Positions 1 to 9,575 of a stretch of 34,525 nucleotides of DNA are shown here, in pieces. This DNA is from a bacterium (GTDB lineage: Bacteria; Zhuqueibacterota; Zhuqueibacteria; Residuimicrobiales; Residuimicrobiaceae), in assembly GCA_029554865.1 (NCBI GenBank), contig JAKPUX010000305.1, positions 1-34,525 of the forward strand, read 5' to 3'. The notes beneath the pieces are model-generated. The model worked only from the letters and a program-made list of their open reading frames with translations, had not been told where the DNA came from and made no database searches. Numbering within the stretch: position 1 is the first letter of the stretch; every line of letters starts with the position of its first letter. The position numbers were made by a program, and so were the translations under genes.

Positions 1-3000
1 GTCGTTGTTGACATCGCCGCTGAGATAGACAGGGACGACGACGATCTGATCATCGATGACAGAGACATCCTCCAGCGGCACATTGCCGGTATTGGTCACC
101 ACGTAACGCCAGGTTATCGCCGTCCCCGGCGGAACCGTCGGCCCTGGCGCCACATCGGCATCCTCGCCGTTGGTATATTTCTTGATGTGGATGGAGGGCG
201 AGGCGCCGAAATAATGGCTCAGGTCCTCGTCGCTGACTGCTTCGCCGGTCAGGGTATTGATCCCCTCCGCCTTGCCTGTATTGCTGTACTGCCCAAGTTC
301 GGCGGTCCCTTCGGCTTCGTAGAGCCAGGTCTCGTTGGGGTCAAGCTGTCCGTCGGCGTCTGCATCGCCATCGATGAAACCATCCGCCGGGGCGATATCG
401 GCTGGAGTGATGGTGATCCCGCGGTCATCGCTGACCGTCACATCACGGATCGCCGTGTTACCGGGATTGCTCACCTCATAACGCCAGAAAACCGGCTGGC
501 CAACGAGGATAGCGGGACCGGTGGGCGTATCGGCATCCTCGCCGTTGGTTTTCTTTTCGATACGGATGGAGGCGAACCCGCCGAAGTAGTGGCTGGGATC
601 GCTGTTGGAGACGCCTTGATCACCATAGCGGCCGGAGGCGGTGCCGGTGTTGAGATAGGGCCCGGCGATGGCGCTGCCGGTCGCGATCCAGGTCCAGATT
701 TCGCCGGGATCGAGGAGGAGGTCAAGGTCCGCGTCGCCATCATTGTAGCCGTCAACCGGGGAGACATCCACGACAACTGGCGTCACCCCCTGATCGTCGG
801 TAACGGTGACATCGCCGAGGGGGACGTTGCCGGGATTGGTGACGATATAGCTCCACTGCACCGCATGCCCCACCGGAATCGCCGGTCCGGCGGGCACATC
901 GGCGTCCTCGCCGTTGACCAGCTTTTCAATATGGATGGCCGGCGCCGGGCCGAAATAATGGGCCAGGTCGTTGTCGCTCACCGGCCGGTTGTAGACGTCG
1001 GTGCCGTTGACCGTGCCGACATTGACATATTGACCGGCCGCTGCCGTGCCGGCCGCTTCGAAGGTCCAGCTCTCGCCGGGATTAAGCAGGCCGTCGCCGT
1101 CATCCCCGCTGAGGTAGGCCGGGCTCACGCCGCTCTCCGAATCGCTGACGAGGATATTGGAGATGGCGACATTGCCGGTGTTAGTAATGACGTAACGCCA
1201 GCTCACCTCCGCACCCGGAGTGATGATGGGTCCCGGCGGGGCATCGGCATCCTCGCCGTTGGTGTATTTCTTGATCAGAATCCCTGCCTGGCCGCCAAAG
1301 TAGTGGCTCGGATCGGTATCGCTGACGCTCTGGCCATTGTAGCGGCCGAAGGCCGTGCCGATATTCTGGTACTGGCCGGCGGCAGCAACTCCAGCCGCCT
1401 GGTAAATCCAGCTTTCACCCGGTTCGAGGAGGTTATCGCCGTCATCCCCGCTCATATAAACCGGCTGGACTCCACTCTGATTGTCGGTGACTGTGACCCC
1501 GCTCAGGGGGACATCCCCGGGATTGGTGACGGTATAGCTCCAGGTTACCGCTTCGCCGACCGGGATCGAGGGTCCGGCCGGCAAATCCGCGTCCAGACCA
1601 TTGGTCGATTTTTCCAGATGAATTTCGGGCACTACCACATAGAGACCCGCATCCCAATCCGGATCGATCTCGCCCGAGATGAGTGTGGTAACTGCCGTGC
1701 GTCCAGTGGCGGGATCGGCGTCGGAGTCGAGGGTATCGTTGCCGCCCTGGTCAGCGATGCTCAAGGCGTAGCCGCCGGGGGCGGTGAATTGCAGATAATA
1801 ATCCCCGGGCAGTTGATCGGCGAAGAGGTAGCGCCCGTCAGAATCGGTCGTGGTGCTGCCCGCGAGGGTGCCGCCGGCGGAATAGAGGGCGACGCTCACA
1901 TCGGCCAGGCCGGGTTCGCCGGCATCCTGGATGCCGTTGCGGTTGAGGTCGTTCCAGACCCGGTCGCCGATATCCCCGGCCGGCTGGTTGTAGATAAAGC
2001 CGCAGCCGTCCGCCGTGAAGGTGTTGCCGCTGTTGGTGCCCTGAACCTCCGCGCAGTTCTCGGTCACCCCGTCGGCCGCCGTGTTCGTCGGATAGATGGA
2101 GAAGGTAATGGTGACGGCCTGGCCGGGATTGAGCGTATAACCGAGATCCCACAAGAGGGTCAGCCCGGCGGCGACCGTTCCACTTCGGGCGGGCTCGACC
2201 TGCTGGGGGGGATTGCCATTGGAGAAGGAGACCACGGCCGAGCCGGCGACATAATCCCAGCCCGTCGGCATGAAATCGCGCACCTTGATGCCGCCGACGA
2301 GATAGCTGTAGGTGGTCACAGTAAGGGTGAATTCGGCCGGGTGGCCGACGATGACGGTGTCGATGTTGACCCCTTTTTCAATGCTGAGCACCTGGTCGAC
2401 GAACTGTTCGGCAAGGGGGATCAGGGTATAACCCAGATCGAGGGCCGGACTGCCGGTGACGGTGGCGTCGCCGCTGATCTCTCCATAATTCATCGCGAGG
2501 GTATCCGGACTCCAGATACGCGCCCCGGTCATGTCCCGGTCGTTTGGATCGACGATGCGCACCACCTGCGGCCGTGATGCGGTATAAGTGTTGTCCACTG
2601 TGCCGTTCTGGTCATAATCGACGAAAATGGTCGACGAATTGCGGAAGGGCATGACAAAGACGGCGGAATAGTTGTTGGTCTTGTTAAGATCCCCTGGAGC
2701 CCATCCGACCACATACTGGGTGCGGCAGTACTCCTTGGGGATAAAGATCAGCCCCCAGTCCCAGGAATCGTAACCGGTACCGGCGATGCCGAATCCCCAA
2801 AAGGTGTTACTGCCGGTGAGGTCGACCCCGTAATTGCGCGGAACGTAGTGCCCGGTCTTGAGGGCGAAAGAGGCGAGCTGCTTGGCCGCGATGGTAAAGC
2901 TGCCAGTGGTGCTGTCACGGTAGGTGACGGTTATGGGCTGACTGTTCGGATTGTAGATGTAAAGATCGGTGCGCGAAGCGGGGCTTGAACTCCTGGCCGG

Positions 3001-3840
3001 AAAACTGGTGACGGGGACCGCATAGCGCCGCCCCCACAGAGCAGTCGGCAGTCCGGTAAAGCCGTTGATCTGGGAACTGGTGCCCGACACTTCCAGAGCG
3101 GTGAGGAACTGGATCTGGACCGGCCAGGTCGCCATCACGCGGGTACCCTTGCGGACATTGCGCAGATCGTTGTCGACAGCCGACTGGCCCTTGTTGAGGG
3201 TGCCTGAATAGATCACGGCATTGTCTGGGCCGTATACGGTGACTGCGTTGTTGTCTCGCGTTGACTGCACCATCAGGACCACGCGCTCGAAATCGGCGAA
3301 TGGTTCGGAGCGGTCGTTCTGATAGAGGTCCGAGCCCACTGGCATTTCGAAAGCGTTCGAAAGGGCCTGGACGGGCAAAATCTCAAAAGCAAGCGCCATT
3401 ACCGTACCGGGGCTTTCGGGCCAGCTGGCGCGGGAAACAAAAGCCGGGCCGCCGATAATGGTGATGCGGTCGCCGCCGTCGTAAAAGGTGGCCGTGCCGC
3501 GCGGATTGGCCGGGATGTTGCCCGACTCGAAAATCTTGAATTGCCCGGTGTTAACCGTATAGGTCTCATCAGGAGTCCCGTAGCCATTCTCCCAGTGATC
3601 ATAGTTGATGATAGTGCCATCCGTGCTGGCGGTCACGCTGGTGACACAGTGCATCGAATTTCCCACAACAGGATCATTATCCAGATAGGCATAATGACTG
3701 CGCAGCAGATTTTCCTGGCCGGAGATCAGATACTCCTGAAAACCCGATGTCCCGCCATGTCCCGGCAGTACGCTGCAAATAAACAGCATGATGAACAAAA
3801 ACAGCACGTACCCCCTCGAACCTCCCTGATACCCGTCCAT
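1..3840 (-). CDS. Giant secreted multidomain protein with DUF7507-type repeats (3' end missing)
   Basis: An uninterrupted frame of 1280 codons begins at an ATG at 3840 and runs off the left edge, so the C-terminus is missing. AGGAGAAGG lies just upstream of the ATG. The N-terminus has a basic stretch, a hydrophobic core (about residues 11-25) and a likely cleavage near residue 30. Residues about 60-450 resemble the IgGFc-binding-protein-like module found in bacterial surface proteins. Residues about 483-610 look like a DUF11-type domain, and 618-730 like an SdrD-B/CNA-B domain (GDRVWNDLNRNGIQDAGEPG). From residue 737 at least five Ig-like repeats follow, each opening with a (K/E)K-x-x-NGEDAD-like motif and ending in SHYFG or a variant. 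Acidic DGD...PGESW loops in the repeats suggest calcium binding. The probable role is a surface adhesin or a cell-envelope stalk; the ligand is unknown. A C-terminal sorting domain would be expected beyond the edge. Confidence 0.9.
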   Translation of the reverse strand, partial: MDGYQGGSRGYVLFLFIMLFICSVLPGHGGTSGFQEYLISGQENLLRSHYAYLDNDPVVGNSMHCVTSVTASTDGTIINYDHWENGYGTPDETYTVNTGQFKIFESGNIPANPRGTATFYDGGDRITIIGGPAFVSRASWPESPGTVMALAFEILPVQALSNAFEMPVGSDLYQNDRSEPFADFERVVLMVQSTRDNNAVTVYGPDNAVIYSGTLNKGQSAVDNDLRNVRKGTRVMATWPVQIQFLTALEVSGTSSQINGFTGLPTALWGRRYAVPVTSFPARSSSPASRTDLYIYNPNSQPITVTYRDSTTGSFTIAAKQLASFALKTGHYVPRNYGVDLTGSNTFWGFGIAGTGYDSWDWGLIFIPKEYCRTQYVVGWAPGDLNKTNNYSAVFVMPFRNSSTIFVDYDQNGTVDNTYTASRPQVVRIVDPNDRDMTGARIWSPDTLAMNYGEISGDATVTGSPALDLGYTLIPLAEQFVDQVLSIEKGVNIDTVIVGHPAEFTLTVTTYSYLVGGIKVRDFMPTGWDYVAGSAVVSFSNGNPPQQVEPARSGTVAAGLTLLWDLGYTLNPGQAVTITFSIYPTNTAADGVTENCAEVQGTNSGNTFTADGCGFIYNQPAGDIGDRVWNDLNRNGIQDAGEPGLADVSVALYSAGGTLAGSTTTDSDGRYLFADQLPGDYYLQFTAPGGYALSIADQGGNDTLDSDADPATGRTAVTTLISGEIDPDWDAGLYVVVPEIHLEKSTNGLDADLPAGPSIPVGEAVTWSYTVTNPGDVPLSGVTVTDNQSGVQPVYMSGDDGDNLLEPGESWIYQAAGVAAAGQYQNIGTAFGRYNGQSVSDTDPSHYFGGQAGILIKKYTNGEDADAPPGPIITPGAEVSWRYVITNTGNVAISNILVSDSESGVSPAYLSGDDGDGLLNPGESWTFEAAGTAAAGQYVNVGTVNGTDVYNRPVSDNDLAHYFGPAPAIHIEKLVNGEDADVPAGPAIPVGHAVQWSYIVTNPGNVPLGDVTVTDDQGVTPVVVDVSPVDGYNDGDADLDLLLDPGEIWTWIATGSAIAGPYLNTGTASGRYGDQGVSNSDPSHYFGGFASIRIEKKTNGEDADTPTGPAILVGQPVFWRYEVSNPGNTAIRDVTVSDDRGITITPADIAPADGFIDGDADADGQLDPNETWLYEAEGTAELGQYSNTGKAEGINTLTGEAVSDEDLSHYFGASPSIHIKKYTNGEDADVAPGPTVPPGTAITWRYVVTNTGNVPLEDVSVIDDQIVVVPVYLSGDVNND

Positions 3841-3936
3841 TGTACCCTTCTCCTGGTCAGTGAATGTGGCGCGGAGTATACAACTCCAATGAATTCCTGG
3901 AAAGACCATATTCTTTAAGTATATGATATAATTATC

Positions 3937-3964
3937 TATATATATCATTATGTACGGAATGCAA
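3937..3964 (-). promoter_or_regulatory. Candidate promoter for the giant secreted protein
   Basis: On the minus strand TTGCAT (3959-3964) and TATATA (3937-3942) are separated by 16 bases within a very AT-rich stretch (about 3905-3957) that contrasts with the GC-rich surroundings. This would give a leader of roughly 90 bases. An inverted repeat GGAGT-N5-ACTCC (3873-3887) in that leader overlaps an alternative -10-like TATACT. The fit is moderate and other choices are possible in such AT-rich DNA. Confidence 0.35.
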
Positions 3965-3994
3965 GCGGTAAAATGCAAGGGTTATGCCAGAGAA

Positions 3995-4047
3995 CAAAAA
4001 AAGCCCGGGCCGGCGAAATAAAGTTCTTCGCCATAACCCGGGCTTTT
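3995..4047 (-). terminator. Rho-independent terminator of the efflux operon
   Basis: Read on the minus strand, AAAAGCCCGGG pairs with CCCGGGCTTTT and is followed by an uninterrupted run of T. A second nested pairing (GGCGAA with TTCGCC) fills the loop. It starts 23 bases after the stop of the TolC-like gene, in the right place to end the four-gene efflux transcript. Confidence 0.88.
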
Positions 4048-4069
4048 AACGCCGGAGCAAAAAGAGGGA

Positions 4070-5431
4070 TCAGTGCAGGTCGCCAGACCTCCCGGTCGCC
4101 TGCAGATAACGGCATTGTTTGACCATGTATTCACTCCGTGCATCGGTCCATTCATCCCGGCCTTTTTGAAGCAGGGCCTGGGCCTCGAGCAGTTCGGAGA
4201 GAGCCGTCAGGCCGCTGTGAAAGCTCGCCTCATTGACGCGCAGATTCTCCTCCGCCTGGAGGATGGCCTGTTCGCAGAGCTGGATCCGGGTCCAACCGTC
4301 GCTCAGCTCCTGCCAGGCCTGTTCGATCTGGAGCAGAAGGAGTTCCGCACTGTTTTGCAGCTCATTTTCAGCGATTTTCTCCCTGAGTCGGCGCTCCTCG
4401 AGTTCAGCGCTGCCGCCGATCCAGTCCGACAGGGGGATCGACAGGGAGCCGTAAAAAATTCCAAGGGTGCGACGCGGCCCCTCATCCAGTTTGACTACCA
4501 TGGTGCGCGCGCCGATGCCGGCCTGAGGCAGCAGCTCGCCCCGCTTCATCTCACGCTGCAATCTGGCCGCTCTCACCCCCTTTTCGAGCAGGGCATACTC
4601 CTTGCGGCTTTTAAGGACGCTCTCCGGCTCCACGTAAAGGCTCTGCGGAGGAGCGGCCGTGGACCAGCCTCCGGCAAGGACGAGCGTCGAATCGCGGGGG
4701 ATGCCGATCTGCTGGCAGAGAGCCATGGCTGCAAGCTTGCGCCCGTGCTCCAGACGGGAGCTGTCGAGCCGCACCTCGCTGCGCTTGAGGCGGACCTTGA
4801 GCAGGTCGTTGCGCAGGATCAGGCCGGCATCGAGGGCATCCCCGACCTCACGGATCAGCCGGTCGAGGAGGGCGGCATAGCTGCCCAGGGTAGCCCGTTT
4901 CTCATCGAGGGAGAGCAGCCGGTAGTACTGCTCGCTGGTGGCGAGGATGATGTCATCGCGGGTCAAACTGCTGCGGTCGGCGGCGGCATCCCGTCCCAGA
5001 GCGGCGAGGCGGTTGCCATTGACGATCCGTCCGCCCGCATAAAGGGGCTGAACAATGTCCAGGTAGCCGATCTGCCCCCGCCCAAGCAGGCTGGTCTCCC
5101 CTCCGGGGAAATAGGCGAAAGCAGTGGGGTGAAGCAGGTTGGCAGGATTGCCGTCATAGACCGGCAGATCGCCCCCGGGGGTCCTGAGTTCGAAGAGGGC
5201 ACGGTTGGCGTCGAAATAGAGGCCGCCGGCACTGATGCCGGGGAAATAACGGGTGGCCGCGGCAATGCGGATTTTTTCTGCAGCCTCGCCCTCGAGCCGG
5301 CTGTTGCGAATGGAGGCATTGTTCTCGAGGGCGAGACGGAGGACCTCATCGAGGGTGAGGGGCTGCTGCGCACGGGCCGGCCCCACGATGTACAAGAGGA
5401 GCAGCCCGGCATATGACAATAATCGTTTCAT
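4070..5431 (-). CDS. TolC-family outer-membrane efflux channel
   Basis: The 453-residue product has a signal peptide (MKRLLSYAGLLLLYIVGPARA, cleavage near residue 21) followed by LTLDEVLRLALENN, the typical opening of the outer-membrane efflux protein (OEP) fold. Long Leu/Glu/Ala-rich helices in two halves (about 24-220 and 240-440) match the duplicated alpha-helical barrel of TolC/OprM proteins, and the length is usual for the family. Its ATG overlaps the stop of the RND pump gene by four bases (ATGA), which indicates translational coupling. It should form the outer-membrane exit duct of the pump encoded just upstream. The natural substrate cannot be told from sequence. It is the last gene of the operon, followed by a strong terminator. 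Confidence 0.93.
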   Translation of the reverse strand: MKRLLSYAGLLLLYIVGPARAQQPLTLDEVLRLALENNASIRNSRLEGEAAEKIRIAAATRYFPGISAGGLYFDANRALFELRTPGGDLPVYDGNPANLLHPTAFAYFPGGETSLLGRGQIGYLDIVQPLYAGGRIVNGNRLAALGRDAAADRSSLTRDDIILATSEQYYRLLSLDEKRATLGSYAALLDRLIREVGDALDAGLILRNDLLKVRLKRSEVRLDSSRLEHGRKLAAMALCQQIGIPRDSTLVLAGGWSTAAPPQSLYVEPESVLKSRKEYALLEKGVRAARLQREMKRGELLPQAGIGARTMVVKLDEGPRRTLGIFYGSLSIPLSDWIGGSAELEERRLREKIAENELQNSAELLLLQIEQAWQELSDGWTRIQLCEQAILQAEENLRVNEASFHSGLTALSELLEAQALLQKGRDEWTDARSEYMVKQCRYLQATGRSGDLH

Positions 5432-8400
5432 GAGTGGGCACTTTCTTGATGGCGGTGAAAGTAATAATAGAGCACCGGCATGATCAGGAGCGAGAGCGCC
5501 AGGGCGAAGACGAGCCCGGAGCAGATGGCGGCGGCCGGCGGGCCCCAGAGGGTCGATCCGCTCAGGATCATGGGAATGACGCCCACCGCCGCAGCGGCGG
5601 AGGTGAGAAAGATCGGCCGCATCCGTCTTTTTCCGGCGGCCATCGCCGCCTCTTCGGCGGTGTAGCCCTCAGCCCTGAGCTCGTCGGCATAGGTGACCAG
5701 AATGACCCCGTTGCGTACGACGATGCCCATCAGTCCGATCACCCCGACAAAGGCGGTGACCCCAAAAGGATAGCCGGTGAGAAAGACCCCGAACGCGGCG
5801 CCGAAGACGCTCAGGGGCAGGGTCATCATGATCAGCAGCACCGAGCGGATGCGCTTGTACTGGGCCATGAGGATGAGAAAAATGAGCATGATGCTGGTGG
5901 CCAGGGACCAGTAAAAGGGGTTCATGTTCTCCCGGGTATCCTGATAGTCGCCGCCGTAGGCGATGGAGACTCCCGGCGGCAGCGTCATGCGGTCAACACG
6001 GGGCCGCAGTTCCTTGAAGATCCGGGAGGGGTAGAGGTTCCGTCTCACCTCGCAGCGCACGGTCAGGGTGCGCACGCCATTGCGGCGCACGATATCGGAC
6101 TCGCTCCAGCCCGGTTTGAGGTCGGCGATCTGGCGCACCGGCACCGAAACCGCCAGCAGGGGCGAGGTGACATGTTGGTCGAGGACGTCGTCCGGAGAGG
6201 ACTTGACCTTCTTGTCCGTCTTGATTTTGACGGCGACCGGATAGTCCCCCTCCCAGATGGTGGCGGCCGGAAAGCCCCCGGTGCCGGTCATGAGGGAGTA
6301 GCCGAGCAGCGCACTGGAGTAGCCCAGACGGGCGGCCTCATCCTGCTTGAGGAGCAGCTCGGCGGTCGGCAGCGGCTGGCCCCAGTCGGTGCGGATGTAT
6401 TCGGTCCCTGCAATCGAGCGCATGATCTCCGCGACTTGCTCGCCAGTCCTTTTGAGTTCAGGGATCTCATCACCCGAGATCCGCACTTCGATCGGGGCTT
6501 TCTGGACATCAAAGGAGAGCTGCTTCCACTTGATATCGGCGTTGGGGAAGCGGTTGTAGAGGCTCTCACTGTACTCATCCAGCACCTCGATCGTAGACCT
6601 GTTCGAGCTGGTCAGAACAACCATCTGACCGTAATGGCGGGCCGGGTAATTGGGCGAGTAGAGGGTGTGGAAGCGGGGCGAACTGGTGCCAACGAAAGAG
6701 GCGATCACCTCAATGCGCGGATCCGCGGCGAGAATCTTTTCGAGTTCCCTCATCACACCATCGGTCTGCTGCAGGGAACTGCCGGGCTGCAAGAAAACCT
6801 CGACCGCGAACTGGTTGCGTTCGATCTTGGGAAAAGACTGCTGCGGGATGGTGGCCAGGAGGAGCAGGCCGGCGGCCAGCGAGAGGATGCCGGTGGCGAC
6901 GACCAGTTTTTTATGCCGGAAGGCCTTATCGACCACCCCGTTATAAAAGTTCTGCATGCGGTCAAGGAAGGTGCGCCCGCCGCGCCTGGTCTTGCGTCCG
7001 CTGATGCCGCTCTTGATGAGATGGAAACTGGCCAGCGGGATCAGGGTGACCGCGACCAGCAAGGAGACCATCAGGGCAAAAGTGATGGTCAGGGGGAGCG
7101 AACGGAGGAAATCCTCGCCCGTACCGGTCATGAAGAAGGGCATGGGGAGAAAACAGGAGATGATGACCAGAGTGGCGGAGAGGACTGAGCTGAAAAGCTC
7201 GGTCACCGACTTGGTGCCCGCCTCGAAGGGCAGCATGCCGTGGTCGAGTTTTTCGATATAATTGTCGAGTACGACCATGGCGTCGTCGACGGTGATGCCG
7301 AGGATGAGGATGAGGCCAGCCAGGGAGACGGTCTGCAGGTCAAGTCCCCAGATCCACATGATCCCCAGCGCGGTGAAGATGGAAGCCGGGATCGAAAGGG
7401 CGGCGATGCGCGCCACTCGCCCCGGTAAAAGCAGCAGGGTGACGGCGACGACCGAGAGCATCGAGATGCCGAACTCTTTGAGGAAGTTGCCGACCGATTT
7501 GGAGACCACGAAGGGCACATTGGAGATGGTGGTGACCTTAACATCGGGCGGCAGTCCGGCGGCAAAATCCCGGGTCACCTCCCCCACCTCGCGGCCGAAG
7601 GCGACAATGTTTTTTCCCGGCCGCGCCTCCAGCGAGACAATCAGGCACTTCTCCCCGTTGACGCGGATGGTGGATGCCGGCTCCTCATATTCGCGCACCA
7701 CCCGAGCGACATCCTTGACGCGCAGAACCGTGCCCTGGGGATCGGACCAGATGATCTGGCCGGCGACGTCGATCTCGGTGGCCAGCGCCGAGGAGATGTG
7801 GATCGGCCGGGTGAGGTGGCCATCATCGATCTCCCCGACATAGGCGACCGAGGCCGGGGGCTTGAGGGCGGCGAGCACCTGCAGGGGCTTGATGCCGTAC
7901 CGGGCCAGCCGGGCGTCATCGAGGTAGACGCTGATCTGCTCCCGCTGCGCGCCATAACGTTTGACCCGTGACACCGATTCCACCCGGCGCACGTCTTTTT
8001 CCAGCTCCTTGACATGGCTCTCGAGTTCCTTGAAGCTGCGGCTCGAGGAACTCACCGCCAGCAGTAACGCCGAGGTGCTGCCGAAATCGTTGTCCGCCGT
8101 CAGCGAGATCACACCCGAAGGCAGCTCGGCCTTGAGGCTGTTGAGACCGTCCTGAAGTTTGGGATAGAAATCAGCCAGTTCCTCCTCGGAGCCGTCGACG
8201 TGAAGGTAGATCGCCATGACATTCTCTTTCGAGACAGAATAGGTCTTGGCGCGATTGACCTGCTTGTACTGGAAAAGATGCTGTTCAACGCGGGCAGTGA
8301 GCTGGGTCTCGACTTTTTCCGAGGAGGCGCCGGGATAGATACCGACCACGATGCCGAGCGGCATGCGGAACTGGGGGTACTCGTCGCGGGGCATCAGCAC

Positions 8401-8502
8401 CAGGGCGGCAACGCCGACCAGAATGCCGATGGCGACGAGAAGATAGAGCAGCTGCTGATAGCGCAGCAGCAAACCGAGCAGGGTGTTCTTTTCCTTGTTC
8501 AT
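5428..8502 (-). CDS. RND-family efflux transporter (AcrB-like inner-membrane pump)
   Basis: The 1024-residue protein has the usual length and duplicated layout of RND pumps: one membrane helix near residues 18-36, a periplasmic loop, a block of helices around 340-490, then the same pattern repeated. The proton-relay pair in transmembrane helix 4 is present (GITVDDAMVV, Asp406 and Asp407, equivalent to AcrB Asp407/Asp408). In helix 10 the residue matching AcrB Lys940 is arginine (Arg930 in GIVVRNGVIL). The pump couples proton influx to export of small molecules through the membrane-fusion protein and the TolC-like channel encoded in the same operon. A GGAG lies a few bases before the ATG, 13 bases after the fusion-protein gene. 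The substrate (drug, bile-like compound or metal) is not determinable, but there are no methionine-rich or CzcA-type signatures. Confidence 0.94.
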   Translation of the reverse strand: MNKEKNTLLGLLLRYQQLLYLLVAIGILVGVAALVLMPRDEYPQFRMPLGIVVGIYPGASSEKVETQLTARVEQHLFQYKQVNRAKTYSVSKENVMAIYLHVDGSEEELADFYPKLQDGLNSLKAELPSGVISLTADNDFGSTSALLLAVSSSSRSFKELESHVKELEKDVRRVESVSRVKRYGAQREQISVYLDDARLARYGIKPLQVLAALKPPASVAYVGEIDDGHLTRPIHISSALATEIDVAGQIIWSDPQGTVLRVKDVARVVREYEEPASTIRVNGEKCLIVSLEARPGKNIVAFGREVGEVTRDFAAGLPPDVKVTTISNVPFVVSKSVGNFLKEFGISMLSVVAVTLLLLPGRVARIAALSIPASIFTALGIMWIWGLDLQTVSLAGLILILGITVDDAMVVLDNYIEKLDHGMLPFEAGTKSVTELFSSVLSATLVIISCFLPMPFFMTGTGEDFLRSLPLTITFALMVSLLVAVTLIPLASFHLIKSGISGRKTRRGGRTFLDRMQNFYNGVVDKAFRHKKLVVATGILSLAAGLLLLATIPQQSFPKIERNQFAVEVFLQPGSSLQQTDGVMRELEKILAADPRIEVIASFVGTSSPRFHTLYSPNYPARHYGQMVVLTSSNRSTIEVLDEYSESLYNRFPNADIKWKQLSFDVQKAPIEVRISGDEIPELKRTGEQVAEIMRSIAGTEYIRTDWGQPLPTAELLLKQDEAARLGYSSALLGYSLMTGTGGFPAATIWEGDYPVAVKIKTDKKVKSSPDDVLDQHVTSPLLAVSVPVRQIADLKPGWSESDIVRRNGVRTLTVRCEVRRNLYPSRIFKELRPRVDRMTLPPGVSIAYGGDYQDTRENMNPFYWSLATSIMLIFLILMAQYKRIRSVLLIMMTLPLSVFGAAFGVFLTGYPFGVTAFVGVIGLMGIVVRNGVILVTYADELRAEGYTAEEAAMAAGKRRMRPIFLTSAAAAVGVIPMILSGSTLWGPPAAAICSGLVFALALSLLIMPVLYYYFHRHQESAHS

Positions 8503-8515
8503 TCTCTCCGCCGCT

Positions 8516-9556
8516 TCAGTTCGTCACGACACGGACGGGCTTACCCGTGCCCAGTTTGTGCTGGCCGGCGAGAACGACCAGCTCGTCCGGTTCAAGGCCG
8601 CTCAGGATCTCGATGCCCTCCTGAAGCAGGGCCCCAATGGTCACCTCCCGACGCTGCGCCAGGCTCTCCGCGTTGACGACATAGAGGTAATTGATCCCTT
8701 TTTCATCAACCAGCACGGCCCCGGCGGGAAGGACCAGACCGCGGCTGCGGCTCGAATCTTCGAGCACAGCGCTGCAGATCATCCCCGGCTTGATGCGGTG
8801 GCCGGGATTTTCCACAGCGATGCGGACCGCATAGCTGTGAGCAAGGGGATCAGCGACAACTCCGACTTCCTCCACCCTGCCGGTATATTCGGCACCTTCA
8901 AGGGCGCTGATGCGCAGACGGGCCTGCTCTCCCCGCGCGACCCGGGCGATCTCATTTTCCGGGACGGCCACTTTGGCGAAGACCCTGTCGATGCGGACGA
9001 TGGTGATCGAGGCCAGGTTGGGCATCGCTCCCATGCCGGGGTCGATCGCCCTCCGGCCGACGATCCCGCTGACCGGGGAGATCAGCCGGCAGTCTTCGAG
9101 GTTCTTTTTCGAGATCGCCGCCGCAGAGCGCGCCTTCTGGAGATTGGTCTCGATCTCGATCCACTTGATCTCCGGCAGGCTGCCGCTCTCGTACATCGGC
9201 TTGAGCCGGCTCCAGGCGTCCTCGGCCTGCTTCAGGGCCGCCTGGGACATCTCCCATGCATTCCTGCTGCTTTCAGCGTTGAGTTCGGCCAGCAGCTGGC
9301 CCTTGCGCACCGCTTCCCCCTCGGCGACCAGCACACGGGCGACGTTGCCCACAGCGGCAAAGCTGAGGGGAATGGACTCGCCCGCCTCGATGGTGCCGCT
9401 GTAGGCCAAGGCATGGCCGGCGCTGAAAGGCTGCGGCCGGGCCGCCTTGACCGGCACGGGTGCGGAAGTTATATTCTCCTGACCATCGCGGCCGGAACAA
9501 CCGGCCAGGAGGAGGCTGGCCGTTATAAACAAGGCAGTAATTCTACCTCTTTTCAT
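8516..9556 (-). CDS. RND efflux periplasmic adaptor (membrane-fusion) lipoprotein
   Basis: The 346-residue product begins with a lipoprotein signal (SLLLAGC, lipidated Cys20). It contains the biotinyl-lipoyl-like half motifs (GTIEAGESIPLSFAAVGNVARVLVAEGEAVRKGQLLAEL and, after an alpha-helical hairpin, RLISPVSGIVGRRAIDPG), followed by beta-barrel and membrane-proximal domains. This is the order of the HlyD/AcrA family. It links the RND pump to the TolC-like channel. AGGAG lies eight bases before the ATG. The gene sits between the TetR gene (19-base gap) and the pump gene (13-base gap), giving the order regulator-adaptor-pump-channel. Confidence 0.93.
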   Translation of the reverse strand: MKRGRITALFITASLLLAGCSGRDGQENITSAPVPVKAARPQPFSAGHALAYSGTIEAGESIPLSFAAVGNVARVLVAEGEAVRKGQLLAELNAESSRNAWEMSQAALKQAEDAWSRLKPMYESGSLPEIKWIEIETNLQKARSAAAISKKNLEDCRLISPVSGIVGRRAIDPGMGAMPNLASITIVRIDRVFAKVAVPENEIARVARGEQARLRISALEGAEYTGRVEEVGVVADPLAHSYAVRIAVENPGHRIKPGMICSAVLEDSSRSRGLVLPAGAVLVDEKGINYLYVVNAESLAQRREVTIGALLQEGIEILSGLEPDELVVLAGQHKLGTGKPVRVVTN

Positions 9557-9575
9557 CTACTCATCTCCTGTCAAA

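Noticed and set aside
187-2577. A 796-codon plus-strand open frame
   Set aside because: It is the antisense shadow of the repeat region of the giant minus-strand protein; the minus frame is continuous with recognisable domains, a signal peptide and a ribosome binding site.
4073-7188. Long plus-strand open frames opposite the TolC-like and RND genes
   Set aside because: They are low-complexity Gly/Asp/Glu/Arg-rich shadows; the minus-strand genes have clear family signatures.
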